Shown here: positions 12,991 to 23,344 of the stretch, in pieces
Layout of the letters: every line of letters begins with the position of its first letter
Position numbering within the stretch: position 1 is the stretch's first letter
Assembly: GCA_020064725.1 (NCBI GenBank)
Contig: JAGTWJ010000006.1
Location: forward strand, 1,798,001-1,862,000
From: Drechslerella dactyloides
Taxonomy: Eukaryota > Ascomycota > Orbiliomycetes > Orbiliales > Orbiliaceae
DNA: 64,000 nt
Direction: 5' to 3'
Notes under the pieces: model-generated
Databases searched by the model: none
Told to the model about the DNA's origin: nothing
Seen by the model: only the letters and a program-made list of their open reading frames with translations
Position numbers and translations under genes: made by a program

Positions 12991-13395
12991 TACTTAAATT
13001 AAAAAAAATATAATAATATTTTTAACACACATAAATAAAATATTTCTTATTAATATCTAAGTTTATCTTATAAATATATAAATTAAATATATAAAACTTA
13101 TATATTACTATAAAAATTATTAAATATTTTTTAATAATTTATATTTAATTAAAATAATAATTAATAGAAGATTTTTTATAATAATCAATAGATATACTAA
13201 CAAAAAAGATTATATTAAAAAAAATTAATTATAAAAAAAGAAAAAAATATAATAAAAGAATCCTTCAACTAAAAATTATATTATTTAGATTATATAATTA
13301 TATTATATATAAAAAACTTATACTACTTTATTTTATATTATTTATATTTACATCTAAATTAATATACTATTAATTTTTATAAAAAAAAAAAATAA

Positions 13396-14082
13396 TATTA
13401 TAAAATAATAATATAATATCTAAATATCTTATATAAACTAAATTCCTATACAGACACTTAATCCACATAGTATACAAAATAATAATATATTTATATATTA
13501 TATAAAATAAACTTTTATATAAAATATATAATTATATAAATTTACTTTATATAAATTATCAATTTATATAATATATTCCACCATATAAATAGTAAAACTA
13601 TATAAATAATATAATTATATAAAATTTTAAATTATATAAAAAAATATTATTATATAAGAATATTATTATTATAATATTTCTCTCTAAATAAAAGCTATTA
13701 TAATAATTTATAATTATATAAATATTTAATATTTAGGATATTTAATACTTAACTAAATACTAAATAAAATAAATATTAAATTATTTAAACAATATATTAA
13801 TATATTTTTACTAATTTATATATTAAAATATTATATATATAATTAGTATATTTTATTTTAAGATTAATAACTTCTTTTTTAAAAACTATTAATTAATATC
13901 TAAATCATAATATTTTAATAATTAGTTTATTTATTATTATTATTATATATTTTATTCTAATAGTAATTATTATACTTAATATATACTTATCTTTTATTAT
14001 TAAAAACCCATACAGTAGCAACTAAGAGTTAGGGACTTTAGGGTGAAGTGTGTTTGACCTGGTCCTGGGCCGAAGTGTAACA
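13396..14082 (+). repeat. 3' LTR of the Gypsy element
   Basis: 687 bp in the same orientation as the 5' LTR. Its start is heavily mutated (TATTATAAAATAATA against TGTTATGGGATAACA), but the last about 60 bp keep G and C, including GACCTGGTCCTGGGCCGAAG and the end AGTGTAACA at 14074-14082. This copy therefore gives the best view of the ancestral LTR end. Confidence 0.65.
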
Positions 14083-14099
14083 AAACCAATATAATAATA

Positions 14100-14186
14100 A
14101 TATAATAATGAAGTCAGTGTTTTTGTTAAGGTGGGGTGGAGAGCTGACCCAGTCGCTTGTCTGACCCGGTTGCTTATCGTAAACGT
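14100..14186. repeat. Orphan terminus of an ACGT-ended DNA transposon
   Basis: The sequence GGTGGGGTGGAGAGCTGACC followed by CAGTCGCTTGTCTGACCCGG and ending AAACGT, then TA, is a right terminus of the same type as the elements listed above. No matching left end was found within a few kb, and the Gypsy 3' LTR abuts it. It is probably a fragment of an element into which the retroelement inserted or that was partly deleted. Confidence 0.5.
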
Positions 14187-15391
14187 TATAATATATTTCG
14201 AGAAATAATTAATTTTAATAAAAATTTTAATATTAAAATATAAATTTTAAATATATAATAATTTATTAAAAATATTAAAAATAATATAAAACCTAAATTT
14301 TAATATATTTAATAATAAGATAAATATAAATCTGAATATATTAGATTTAAATAATTTTAAATAATATAGTATTATACTAGGGATATAGTATTATATTAGA
14401 TATACATAGTTTTATATATTTAGGGTGCTAGATAATATAAGTTTATATATTATTTTTAAAAATTATTTAATAATTATTTAATAATTATAATATTGAATAA
14501 CTAGAAAGACTTTATGTTTAAGATTCTAGGACATCTTTTAATAAGAGAATATTGGTAATAGCACAGCATAATCAGGTATATATTGTTAGATAAATAGTAT
14601 ATAATATATATTAATTATAGATAGGTAGTTTAGATAGTGGAGACCAGATATTATCATCTTTTTTACATCATTAATTCATTCTTATCATTATTATCTAGAT
14701 TAGTCTCTCACAAGGTGCCTCCTATTAATTGTGTTAACCGACATCATTGGCCAATTGACAGAGCCGCAGTTAGTGTGTGTTGTTACCGACATATCGTGGA
14801 GTACTTGCATGGAATTTGGAGATAAAAATACCAGGCTGTGATATATGTAGCCTGGGATAATCTAATCTGGTCTCGTAATCTGTTCTGAAGTTCGTGATAC
14901 AGAAGTTCGCAGGTCAAAATATGGTCTGGAAGCCCAGCGTCAGAATTCGACAGCCAGACAAGACGACGCGACGCGACGTTCTGAGAGAAGATGATATCAG
15001 TAAACTGTAGGTATCGATATATCGGGTCCGGCGGGGCAAACAATGCATTGCGGCTGCAATGTGCTATGAAGTGTGCAAGGCTTTGCCAATTCACAACCGC
15101 CAAGCTGTCTGATTCAGCATCAAGATGCCAACAGTCCCCAAGAATCCAGCGGGAGTAGTTTTGCACAGATGAAGCATTTTCATCTATTGTTCACCGTATT
15201 CTTCCGAGTACTGCAGTCCTTGTATGTGATTATTTCGAGTGGCTTCGCAAGCCAGATCCCACATTCTCACTATATCCTTACCAAGCTCGGGAGGAGGACT
15301 GGCGCCTCTCAACGAATATTTCAATTTCCATACTCGATTATACGTCGAGGAATCAAAGTTACCGACGCGCTGTGTACAGATTTAAGTCAAT
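14187..15391. other. Isochore boundary and intergenic region
   Basis: Base composition changes from extreme AT to normal genic composition at about 14640. Two overlapping ORFs, 14783-15166 on minus and 15073-15462 on plus, were examined. Neither shows a recognised domain, and they overlap each other and the next gene, so neither is called. The last few hundred bases presumably hold the promoter of the ISG12-like gene. Confidence 0.4.
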
Positions 15392-16118
15392 ATGGACCAG
15401 AAACAGTTACAACTCCACGGACAAGAGCGCGAGTTCATTCAGTATGTCCTGTAGAATCATAATATCGACTAATTTACCAGAAATACGAGGGTTCAGCACG
15501 GTTAACTAGCGGTCTGTAAAACAGAGCTCTCCTCGAGTCGATTATCACTACAGTTAAAGAGAACCCACAACTCCTCGCAGCCGCCATCCCCGCTCTCACG
15601 TCATTCAGTCTTTCCGAAATTCTTAATGCCCTAGGATTTGCATCTACTGGCGCCGTCCCTGGTAAAGAACCATTTCACATTATCACAAACTCAACTTAGG
15701 GCGATTCAACAGGGCTGATACTATTGTTCTGTAAATAGGTAGCCTGGCAGCAGCATGGCAATCATCAATCGGCACCGTACTAACTGGTCAACTATTGAGC
15801 CTGGTGCAAAGCATCAGCGTAACATCAGGCGTTCCCGTCATCGGTGCTGGCACTGGCATCGGCCTCGTCGCAGCTGTTTCTATCGTCGCTATATACATTG
15901 TCAACAACGAACTTTCGAAGAACGCCGAGCTGCGAGAGACGATTGAGCAGGAGATCAGGGGACTTGGCCAGGCGGCCGCTGCGACTGCGATGTCGGTTGG
16001 TATTAATGTGTGCCGTTATGTCAGTTCGCCGGCGGTGCAAGCGCGGGTGGAGGATGTGAGGGTGGCGGCGGGGGCTGTTGTGCAGAATGTGCTTGGTGTT
16101 GTTGGGGGGTATATGTAA
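15392..16118 (+). CDS. ISG12/IFI6-like membrane protein
   Basis: Spliced from 15392-15441, 15525-15661 and 15739-16118, with GT...AG introns of 83 and 77 nt and all phases consistent, giving 188 residues. Residues about 50-110 carry a Gly/Ala-rich hydrophobic block. It contains ALGFASTGAVPG and SLAAAWQSSIGTVLTG, the pattern of the interferon-induced 6-16/ISG12 family (PF06140). In animals these are small mitochondrial or ER membrane proteins linked to apoptosis; the fungal role is unknown. A hydrophobic helix (GLVAAVSIVAIYIV) follows, then a helical charged C-terminus. The start is the first ATG of exon 1; without exon 1 the frame has no good upstream ATG. A second family member lies at 44324-44738 on the other strand. 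Confidence 0.65.
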
Positions 16119-16552
16119 GAAGATGGGAAGATGAAACCTAGGATCGAGACTAGGCTGAAGCCTTTGTTCAATGGTTCGTGATGTTTGGACAGGTGTTAGT
16201 GAGGTCTTTTGCGTTATGTAGTTGGCGCGTGCTGTCTGAAGCGCCCCACGTTTTTTAATTCTCTCTCTTTTCCCTTTTCCATTTAAATTTCGTGGCTGTT
16301 ATAAAAATTTGTGAAATTATGAGGTGGCACGATGATTAGCAGACGGAAACCACCGCATCTCCATCTACACCATCTCCCACACTTACTATACAACCTAAAT
16401 CTCAGAAGCGTCAACAGCATCCTAGATAAGCAGCTTAATATATCACGATATCACTGGTATGTCCTCCTTCCAGGACCCTTCATGGTGAAGCATACCCCAA
16501 CCTTCGTCAAGCTCTGGCACTGATGTGACTCGGCGCTTTAGACCCACAGCAA
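16119..16552. other. Intergenic region
   Basis: Holds the 3' flank of the ISG12-like gene and a short ORF at 16332-16523 with no recognisable domain. It probably contains the promoter or 5' UTR of the small membrane protein downstream. Confidence 0.4.
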
Positions 16553-17140
16553 ATGGATTTCGATTTTCCCCTCTTTCTGACTACAGGTCCCCTGAAGGAA
16601 CGGTTCTACGGCTTCCTCAGTGCCGTCTCGGTCTTCAACTTTTGCATCTTCCTTCTCATGGATGCGATCTCCTTGGCATACAGAATCATACACAGTGCGT
16701 CTCATCACTTCCATGAAGATGGTCATCCACATTTCCAGATAATAAACAACGCTACCGGCATATACATATTCATATAACACTCAACTCTACCTACTCACAT
16801 ACATATTCCCTCTCGTCTTCCCTGCACATTACGTATATGCACCTCTTTATCCCGATTATGATACCGCCAGGTTACTAACTCGAAGACAGGCCGTCCTGCC
16901 ACTCAATTCGTTGAAGCATGGCAGCCTTGCGTCCAGAGCATCGTGAACAGCAACGCGATGCAATGCTTCGATAACCACCCTGTCACTATCCTCGGCTGCT
17001 TGAAGGCTTTGCTGTTTGTTATTATCGTTTATGCTGCCTGGGCCGCACCAGATGATGACCTTCAGGTCACCATCGACGGGTTTCTGATGATTGTCCTTGG
17101 TGCGATACCTTTGGTTGCGGGAGCCATCGAGTGGCATTAG
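16553..17140 (+). CDS. Small multi-pass membrane protein, unknown
   Basis: Two exons, 16553-16694 and 16890-17140, give 130 residues. The 195-nt intron starts GTGCGT and ends with the branch-point-like TACTAAC, 10 nt before its acceptor CAG. Three hydrophobic segments are visible: residues about 16-44 (FYGFLSAVSVFNFCIFLLM), about 85-103 (LKALLFVIIVYAAWAA) and about 112-127 (FLMIVLGAIPLVAGAI). A loop with CVQ...MQCF separates the first two. No family was recognised. It lies on the same strand, 434 bp downstream of the ISG12-like gene, so co-expression is possible but not shown. The long intron lowers confidence in the exon pairing. Confidence 0.4.
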
Positions 17141-17848
17141 TTATTTCTGCATTTTCATATCAGCAGGGCATTTTATGTACTATAGTATGCATTTTTATCA
17201 CAGCCGTTTACGAAAAGATGAAGTTTGATCAATAATCATACTCAAGTATACTGCACGCTCTCCGTTGCATTTGCTGTGTTGGTGTACAAGAACACTCGAT
17301 CGATCAACCAAGCTCTGCAGAACGGTGTAGGGACGATCGGTATATCGGTCACTCGAATCTGATTATAATCGCTCTATATTTAGCGGCCTCGGATCCGCTA
17401 GCGTAAGTCTGTTGCCAGGTGCTCCATGTTGTGGTGTAGAAGCGGATGGATATAGATTTTGGTGGCCCGCAACCCAGACTCCCCTGCAATTCCATTGCTT
17501 ACAGACCGCATCTTCTAGACCTCACCAAACTCCATCGACTTTACAACCATCACCACCACCAGACACTCATCATTGCATGAACTTCATCCTACCAATGACA
17601 GATCATGCACCCGCAGGGTTCACTTTCACTCCAGTTCGCAGACCTCGTTCTCGAGCGCTCTACAATCGACAGTACTATACACCCAGCACCAAGCCTCCAG
17701 GCACCATCACACCATGGTACGTATCCTTTGAAGCTGTTTACACAACCACCTTAGCACTAACCCGAGGAAAGGATGAAGACGACGAGCCCTACTCTAGCTG
17801 CGGTTCTGAAAGTAGTGGCATCTAGCACGTTGAAACTTTGCCACGAGC
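17141..17848. other. Intergenic region
   Basis: A 137-codon ORF at 17412-17825 is rich in Pro, Thr and Ser, has no domain and no good start context, and is not called. A sequence ATGGTACGT at 17713-17721 could be a start codon followed at once by a donor site for the Ala-rich ORF downstream, but this is only a guess. Confidence 0.3.
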
Positions 17849-18479
17849 ATGTTTACGGCGCAGGCTGCAGCAGAAGAAGCAACGGTAGCAGAAGAAGCAA
17901 TGGCAGAAGCAGAGGCAGAGGCAGCAGCTACAAGAGCGGCTGCTACAAAGGTGGCAAGAAAGGCGGTAGTTAAGAAGGCAACCGAGGAAGCAGAAGCCGC
18001 GAAAGCAGCAGGTCTGGCAGCGTATGTCATAGATCTCCTTGTTAGACTATTTTTGTCTTGTGAGCTTCGCTGAGAGTCAGGCTGCAGTTCTCGTCGGTAA
18101 GCTCGCTCATTCGAAAGCGGAAACGATCGAAGGTACTTTCAAGTTCGATACTGGGTGCGACAACCTGACTCTGTACGAGGCGTATTCGAACAAAATCGGC
18201 CTACTACAACCTACATATCAACAACCACAGACTGCTCGGATCCTCTGAGGAAACAAACCACACCAGCAAGTGACGAAGATCAAGGTGGAAGCCCACCTCC
18301 TCGTCCCTGATGGAACACCTGTCGATGCGTGGTTCAACGAAATTGCATCTATCAAACCACGGCTTCAGAATGTGCCTCGCCTTACGGTAGCGGTCCGCCA
18401 GCCTTTTTCCACGCATTGGACTACGGCGGTGGACTGTATCTCTCCACCAACAAGACTGGCCTGTGTCACATTGTGCTAG
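17849..18479 (+). pseudogene. Broken ORF: Ala/Glu-rich helix then DTGC-containing segment
   Basis: The first part (17849-18020) encodes a low-complexity Ala/Glu/Lys helix. A plausible intron (GTATGT at 18021, acceptor near 18073) joins it in frame to a segment reading GTFKFDTGCDNLTLYEAY. This continues to 18245, meets one TGA at 18246-18248, then stays open in the same frame to 18479. DTGC(D) near the start of a hydrophobic stretch is reminiscent of retropepsin-type aspartyl proteases (DTG/DSG), but flap and second motifs were not identified. It could be a retroelement protease relic or a dead gene. Neither family nor function is assigned. Confidence 0.3.
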
Positions 18480-19794
18480 CAAACCGTTAATGAATTTCGG
18501 GACATCAGTTTCCGCTGATGCTAGTATTGCTGTGAAATTTGCTCGTACGTATGTCTTTCTTGTCCGCTCTGGTGATGACAACGTGCTAACATCACGATAA
18601 AGTGTAACTAGTAGAACATACCAGTCGGTGCATATCTCAACCGCGAAGCCTGGACAACGAGGCTAGACCTTGCGCATATGTTATAGACCGCCGCTATTCC
18701 ACCATAGAAGCGACCAGCATGATGAACGGTGCTTTTCGCCTCCGTGATAGAAATTGGAGCATAACGTTTTGGTATGTCGTGGGATGGTCTGTCGGAGCTG
18801 AGGCAGAGCAGCACGAGATGAGCAGCAGGAAGTTTATAGAGGCAATGGGGGTTCTAGGGATAACGGGGTCTGAGAAAAGACTATTGCTTCAAGATGAGAG
18901 GATTTGAATAAAAACTGGATTTTAAGAATTTGGACTATATATTAGTATACTCAAGAATTAAATTTAGTTACTTTTATATTATAAAGTGTCTGGCGAAGAA
19001 TAAAATACTAATTTTATTTTTGATTTAACGATTCATACAGCTATTCGAGTCCCAGCTAGCTGAATTCAATAAGAAAGGACAAGGAAACGTAGATAGCATA
19101 CTGAAACAAATATTGTTATACCTACCATATTCCGTCGTGATCTCGGCCTCAGCCTTGAGACTGGCATATACCAAATTCGCAAAGCAGCCCCATTAGATGG
19201 CAATTGAACGGGAGACTCTATATCAAACTACTACTTAATCATTTTGATGCGATATCTATCGAAGCTAAAATTACGACTACACTACTTGCGCAGTATCAAG
19301 CATGCACGATAAACAGATAGCCAGGTCCGGAATAGTAATACCCGGGATCGTATTAATCATTATGCTAATGCTATCAGTTGGACGCTGTCAGGTTCAAGTC
19401 CGCTGCGTTGGCCGCGTTGGCGGGCGGGCGGACAAGCGGCGGGGCGGTGACGTCAGGCCCGCGGTGGTCACGCTCATGCAAAATTCGCAGCAGCCGGGTA
19501 GCAGCGCACCGGCACCGATCAGGCACCGCTTCCGTCCACCTGTCTACCTATTCTCTGGCTCGTGACAGTCGGTTCATCTAGCTTTCTCTCCGATCTATCT
19601 ATATCCATCGCCGACGTTCAACTTCCTTTCCGTTGTTTCGGCATCTTCCACCGCTGCGTTAGCTTTCCTGGCGACTTGACAGGGTTCCCGTCCTGGCGAA
19701 GACGAAACTTTATCTATCGGAAAACCTTGATAACAACCAACAAGTTACTCACTTACTTACGTGCTTGAAATCCCCTCACCACCGCTTTTTCGTT
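18480..19794. other. Intergenic region
   Basis: Short overlapping ORFs on both strands (for example 18608-18814 minus and 19302-19565 plus) have no domains and shadow each other. 18900-19030 is AT-rich. A TGACGTCA-like site lies at about 19447 (GGTGACGTCAGG), in the likely promoter of the OM14-like gene. Confidence 0.4.
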
Positions 19795-19830
19795 CGAGTC
19801 GAGTCGAGTCAAGACAAGTCAAGTCGTCGG
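19795..19830. repeat. GAGTC/AAGTC pentanucleotide repeat in a 5' leader
   Basis: The run GAGTCGAGTCGAGTCAAGAC followed by AAGTCAAGTC is a short degenerate tandem array. It ends about 25 bp before the start codon of the OM14-like gene, so it probably lies in its 5' UTR. Confidence 0.6.
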
Positions 19831-19855
19831 TACATACATACACACATACTTCGCC

Positions 19856-20721
19856 ATGGCATCTTACGCAGAGGTAGCCGCGAGAGGCGGGCCGCAAGAT
19901 CCTGAGGAGGTGCGTAGCTTCCCCCCCACTACATCTTCCTTCCTTCTATCAGTTGGTCATATCCGCTGTTTTCAACATGGCTTTCTTTTTCGAGTATTCA
20001 GAATACACGCTAAATATCAGATCGATTGCATACGGTGTACAGGCGTACGTATTCACATCTTCCCGACCCACACCCCACCGACCGCCGTCGGGTGAACGAA
20101 TACTTGACCGCATCGAGTGTGTATACTAACGCTGTGTAGCGCCGCACCGCCCGTCGACACGGTCATACCAAGCGACTCCTCCGTCGCCTCGCTCATCGAC
20201 GTTGACTCCGGTGTCTCTGTCGTCTCCTCGGATTTCCCAGACCAGACGGTCAAGACGTACACGCAAGCCGAGCGTCTGGACATCGAGGCTGCCGTTGCCG
20301 CGGAGGAAGAAGCCGCACGTGCAGCGGCTGCGAAGAAGCGCGGTGGACGGGGCCAGGCTGCTGATAAGGGACGGGAGCTGCTCGCGTGGTTCAAGGATCC
20401 GATTCACAGCGGCGGGGCTGTGGCGAGTACGTTCCTCGTGCTGGCGTTGGGGGTTGTCGGTATTCGGAAAGTCAGGGCTGGCACGTTCGATTTGAAGACG
20501 GCGGGCATCGGAGCCGGTGTTCTGGTCGGGTTCAGCTTGGTGGAGTACTATGTCACAAAGTGAGTTTCCGCTACAATATCCCGTCTTTCTCACTATTATC
20601 CAATATCTCGCCACTGGCATGATGCACTGTAGATTGAGGTTGCGTGTGGAAGGGTGGATGCTGATACTACTACTCGAACAGGTTCGCGCAAAGCTACATC
20701 GCGAAGAAGAAGAAGGATTAA
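19856..20721 (+). CDS. OM14: OM14-like mitochondrial outer membrane protein
   Basis: Exon 1 is 19856-19909 (MASYAEVAARGGPQDPEE), the main exon is 20140-20559, and the last exon is 20682-20721, ending IAKKKKD. The MASYAEVA start, the SLIDVDSG...SDF block and two closely spaced C-terminal hydrophobic helices (VASTFLVLALGVVGI and GIGAGVLVGFSLVEYYV) with a Lys-rich tail match the fungal OM14 pattern. In yeast OM14 is a mitochondrial outer-membrane protein that helps dock ribosomes and metabolite carriers. The splice from exon 1 to the main exon does not keep frame with a single intron. An extra tiny exon is needed; a 2-nt GC at 20043-20044 between CAG and GTACGT would fit. Introns show TACTAAC at 20123-20129. 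Confidence 0.65.
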
Positions 20722-21597
20722 CGCTGCATGACTCTCGCGGCTGCATGGCGATGACCTATCCCTCTAGAAAACGCACCTCGCCACACTGAACAACTAAATC
20801 GGCCGCCATACATATCTATACCGATTGTCTTTTTTTCTCTCTTCTCTTTGCTTATCAATATCGGCGGATAAATAGTGTTTTTCTGTCCTCTATTATCTAT
20901 CCCCTCGTCTCTTCTCTTAATCGCTTTCGATCGCGCGAGCTCTCTCAGGCTGCTGTTCTGGATATATACCTTCTGTGTACATGCTGTAGTCGGGTCATTC
21001 TAATACAACTCATCTCATCTTGATATCTTGCTCTATGTGGTTCTGATCTGGCTGAGGCTGTTGACTCATAATATGACTCGGAGCTTGAACAAAGCGTGAG
21101 CTGCGCTCGGGAAGTTTGAACCGGGTTGGATGCACTATGGCTCCGGGGCACCAGCTTGCCTCTACGAGGCGCCGGCGATTTTAGTGAGTGCAAATTGTAA
21201 GTTTCTCACTGTAATTTCGGTAGGTCTTATATACAGGCCTCCATGTTTGATGGGATGGGCATCCCCAAGTCGAGACTGGCTATCTGACAACTTCTCCCAT
21301 TTCTATAACGGCGCACGCCAGCGCTAATATACATAGCCCTGTGCATTCTCGATATGTAGTAACACAAATAAGAAAGAAAGAAGGGAAAAACAAGAAAAAA
21401 AGACATCCCTGAACGCCGAAAATATGGAAAAGGTACACCCATGAGGTAGGAAAAACGCTGCAGGATGCAGTTAACGTGGGCAGAATACAGACGAATGCTG
21501 GCAGAGGTACTCGTTGCAGGAGGGATAGAAGAAACGATTGCTGGGTAGCGAAAGATAGTGGCTTGGTATTCGGTGGAAGCAGGTGCCGTGGAGGCGC
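20722..21597. other. Convergent intergenic region
   Basis: Lies between the 3' ends of the OM14-like gene (plus) and the La-like gene (minus). The short ORFs here (20945-21193 minus, 21130-21327 plus, 21227-21442 minus) show no domain. A purine-rich run at 21370-21400 is the only notable composition. Confidence 0.4.
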
Positions 21598-21882
21598 TCA
21601 GGCGGTGTTCTCGGGGGCAGTCTCGTAGCCGCCCTCCGAGCCAGCTTCCTGGCGGATCTCCTTGTGCTTCTTCGCCGCGACCTCGGTTGCGTCCTCGTCG
21701 TTTTCGCGAGCGCGCTTCAGTGACTTTTTGGGTTCCTCGACTATTTTTTCCTTCTTGATATCCGCCAAGGCAGGCTTCCTCTCATCTTTGGGGGTGACAC
21801 GAGCTTCTTCTTTCTTGGCAGCAGCACGCGTTTTCATTTCCCACTTGACAACTCCGCCGGTGCCAGCTTTGCCCTTCGCCTT
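21598..21882 (-). other. In-frame open extension beyond the La stop codon
   Basis: Immediately after the TAG of the La-like gene the same frame stays open for 94 codons before a TGA at 21598-21600. The extension is strongly charged and Lys/Glu-rich (for example KKSLKRARENDEDATEVAAK) and contains an internal ATG at 21837 that could start a separate 79-residue protein. Options are a recent nonsense mutation in a longer La C-terminus, programmed stop readthrough, an independent small ORF, or chance. The composition resembles the La tail upstream, which favours the first two. Confidence 0.35.
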
Positions 21883-23344
21883 CTAGGCGGAGGCCTCTGC
21901 GGCAGCGTCGGTTTTCGAGCGCTTGGGAGAATCAGGTTTGTTATCACCGTCGTCGTCGCGGGCCCGCTTGACGCCGGTTGTCCCCTTCGCTTCTTCATTG
22001 GTCATGGCCCTGACGATGGGGACTCCGTCCGCGCGGTACTTCTGCTTGGGAGAAGTCTCTCGTTCACGTGCGCGGTCGCGGTCGCGGTCACCGTCTCGTC
22101 CGCCGGAGCGACCACCGCGGCCTCTGCCGCCACGGCCACGGCTATCGCGGAACCCGTTCTTGCGGTCTTCGTCGCGTCGTTCGCGCCAGTCGCGGCCGTC
22201 GCGGTTGGGCGACCTGCTACGATCCCTGTCGCGGCCGCCACGTCCGTGGGGTCTACCGCCACGGCCACGCTTTGCGCCACTGTCCTTCTTGAAGGCGTCG
22301 AACTTGTTGCTCTTGGCGTAGTCCTTAGGCTGGATCTTGCCGTCGCGGATAGCTTTCATCTTCATCTCGACAAAGTCTTGCTTCGTCATGAACTGGATGC
22401 CCTTTTCGGCTTCCTTGGCGGCCTTATCCGCTGTGGAGAGCTTCTCCTTCTCGGCATCACCGTTCGCCTCCTAGTGTGGTCTTGTCAGCTGACGCCGGGG
22501 GTGATAGGTGATGGGGCAGGAAGGTACTACCTCCTCGGCATTCGGATCGATGAGAGTCATCTCCTTGTCCTCCCACTTTGGCTTCTCCTCCGAGTCCATA
22601 AACTTCTTCAGATCGTCGACAGTCTTGAATTCGACAAAGACGGAACCCTTGAAAACCTTGTCATCATCGCGACGCAGGCGGACGGCATTGATCTGGAGAG
22701 CTGTCCCTTCGAAGAACTTCTCGATATCGAACTGGGAGGTCTTCGTTTCCGCGCCGAAACCTTTCTGTGCGGAAGTCAGCTACCGCCCGAGCTCTCGTGC
22801 TTTACAGGACAACCTACAGCGTAAATGGAACGCGAGATGGCCTTGTCAACCATCTTTGGGTCCTTGAGCATGACCATTGGGTTCTTCCGGCGCATTTTCG
22901 TCTTGTCCTCGTTCATCTCCATGAGAGTCGACTCCTCGAGCGCGTTCTTGATGTTTTCGAGGCTCTTGAAGCGACGCATGCGATTGAAGCCTGCGACTAG
23001 GGCGATGTCGACCCACTTGTTCTCCTCGCCGACGAGGCCGTAGAGGAACTTGTCATAGCGGAGATTGGCGTCTGCAAAATAGAATTCAATCTAGCAGTAC
23101 TGTTAGATTGCGAGCGCATTGAAGAGTCGCTGGCGGGAGGGGTCAGTTTACATACCTGCTTTACGATTTCCTTCGGGTCGTCCGATTCTGGGAGAACGGA
23201 AGCATCAGAGATGATGCCGACGCGCTCTTTCGCCTCGGCTTCAGTATTCTCTTCGGCAGCAGGCTTTGTATCTTCAATAGCTTCGACGGGCTTCTCTTCC
23301 TGAGTAGCCTCGACGAGCTTTTCCACCGCTTTCGTATCAGTCAT
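21883..23344 (-). CDS. LHP1: La protein homolog (RNA polymerase III transcript chaperone)
   Basis: Four exons on the minus strand (23344-23156, 23090-22818, 22764-22531, 22470-21883), introns 65, 53 and 60 nt, all frames consistent, 427 residues. After an acidic N-terminus the La motif begins at about residue 58 and includes IEFYFADANLRYDKFL and ENKWVDIALVAGFNRMRR. An RRM follows at about 155-232 (SIYAKGF...FKGSVFVEFKT). The C-terminus has an Arg/Gly/Asp-rich region (about 285-365) and a basic stretch KRARDD suitable for nuclear import. La binds the 3' oligo(U) of new RNA polymerase III transcripts such as pre-tRNAs. The start is the first ATG of exon 1. The reading frame continues beyond the stop, described separately. 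Confidence 0.9.

Larger units (their letters stand above)
2018..14082 (+). mobile_element. Ty3/Gypsy chromovirus-like LTR retrotransposon, RIP-degraded and nested
   Basis: Two direct LTR-like repeats (2018-4599 interrupted, and 13396-14082) bracket an internal region on the plus strand. The internal region holds relics of reverse transcriptase from 7608, RNase H around 8030-8300, integrase around 9190-9400 and a chromodomain-like tail around 9790-9890. Removing the four insertions (about 5.1 kb with their TA duplications) leaves roughly 6.96 kb, a normal size for this family. An A-run at about 13380-13392 sits where the polypurine tract is expected. Gag and protease are too decayed to delimit. 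A 5-bp target duplication was not convincing: TATTT before 2018 against AAACC after 14082. Confidence 0.75.

Noticed and set aside
19313..19400. tRNA-like B-box GGTTCAAGTCC near 19391
   Set aside because: No five-pair T stem, anticodon stem or acceptor stem can be drawn around it.
22246..22824. 192-codon ORF on plus over the La gene
   Set aside because: Shadow of La coding sequence; the minus strand has the La motif, RRM and consistent introns.
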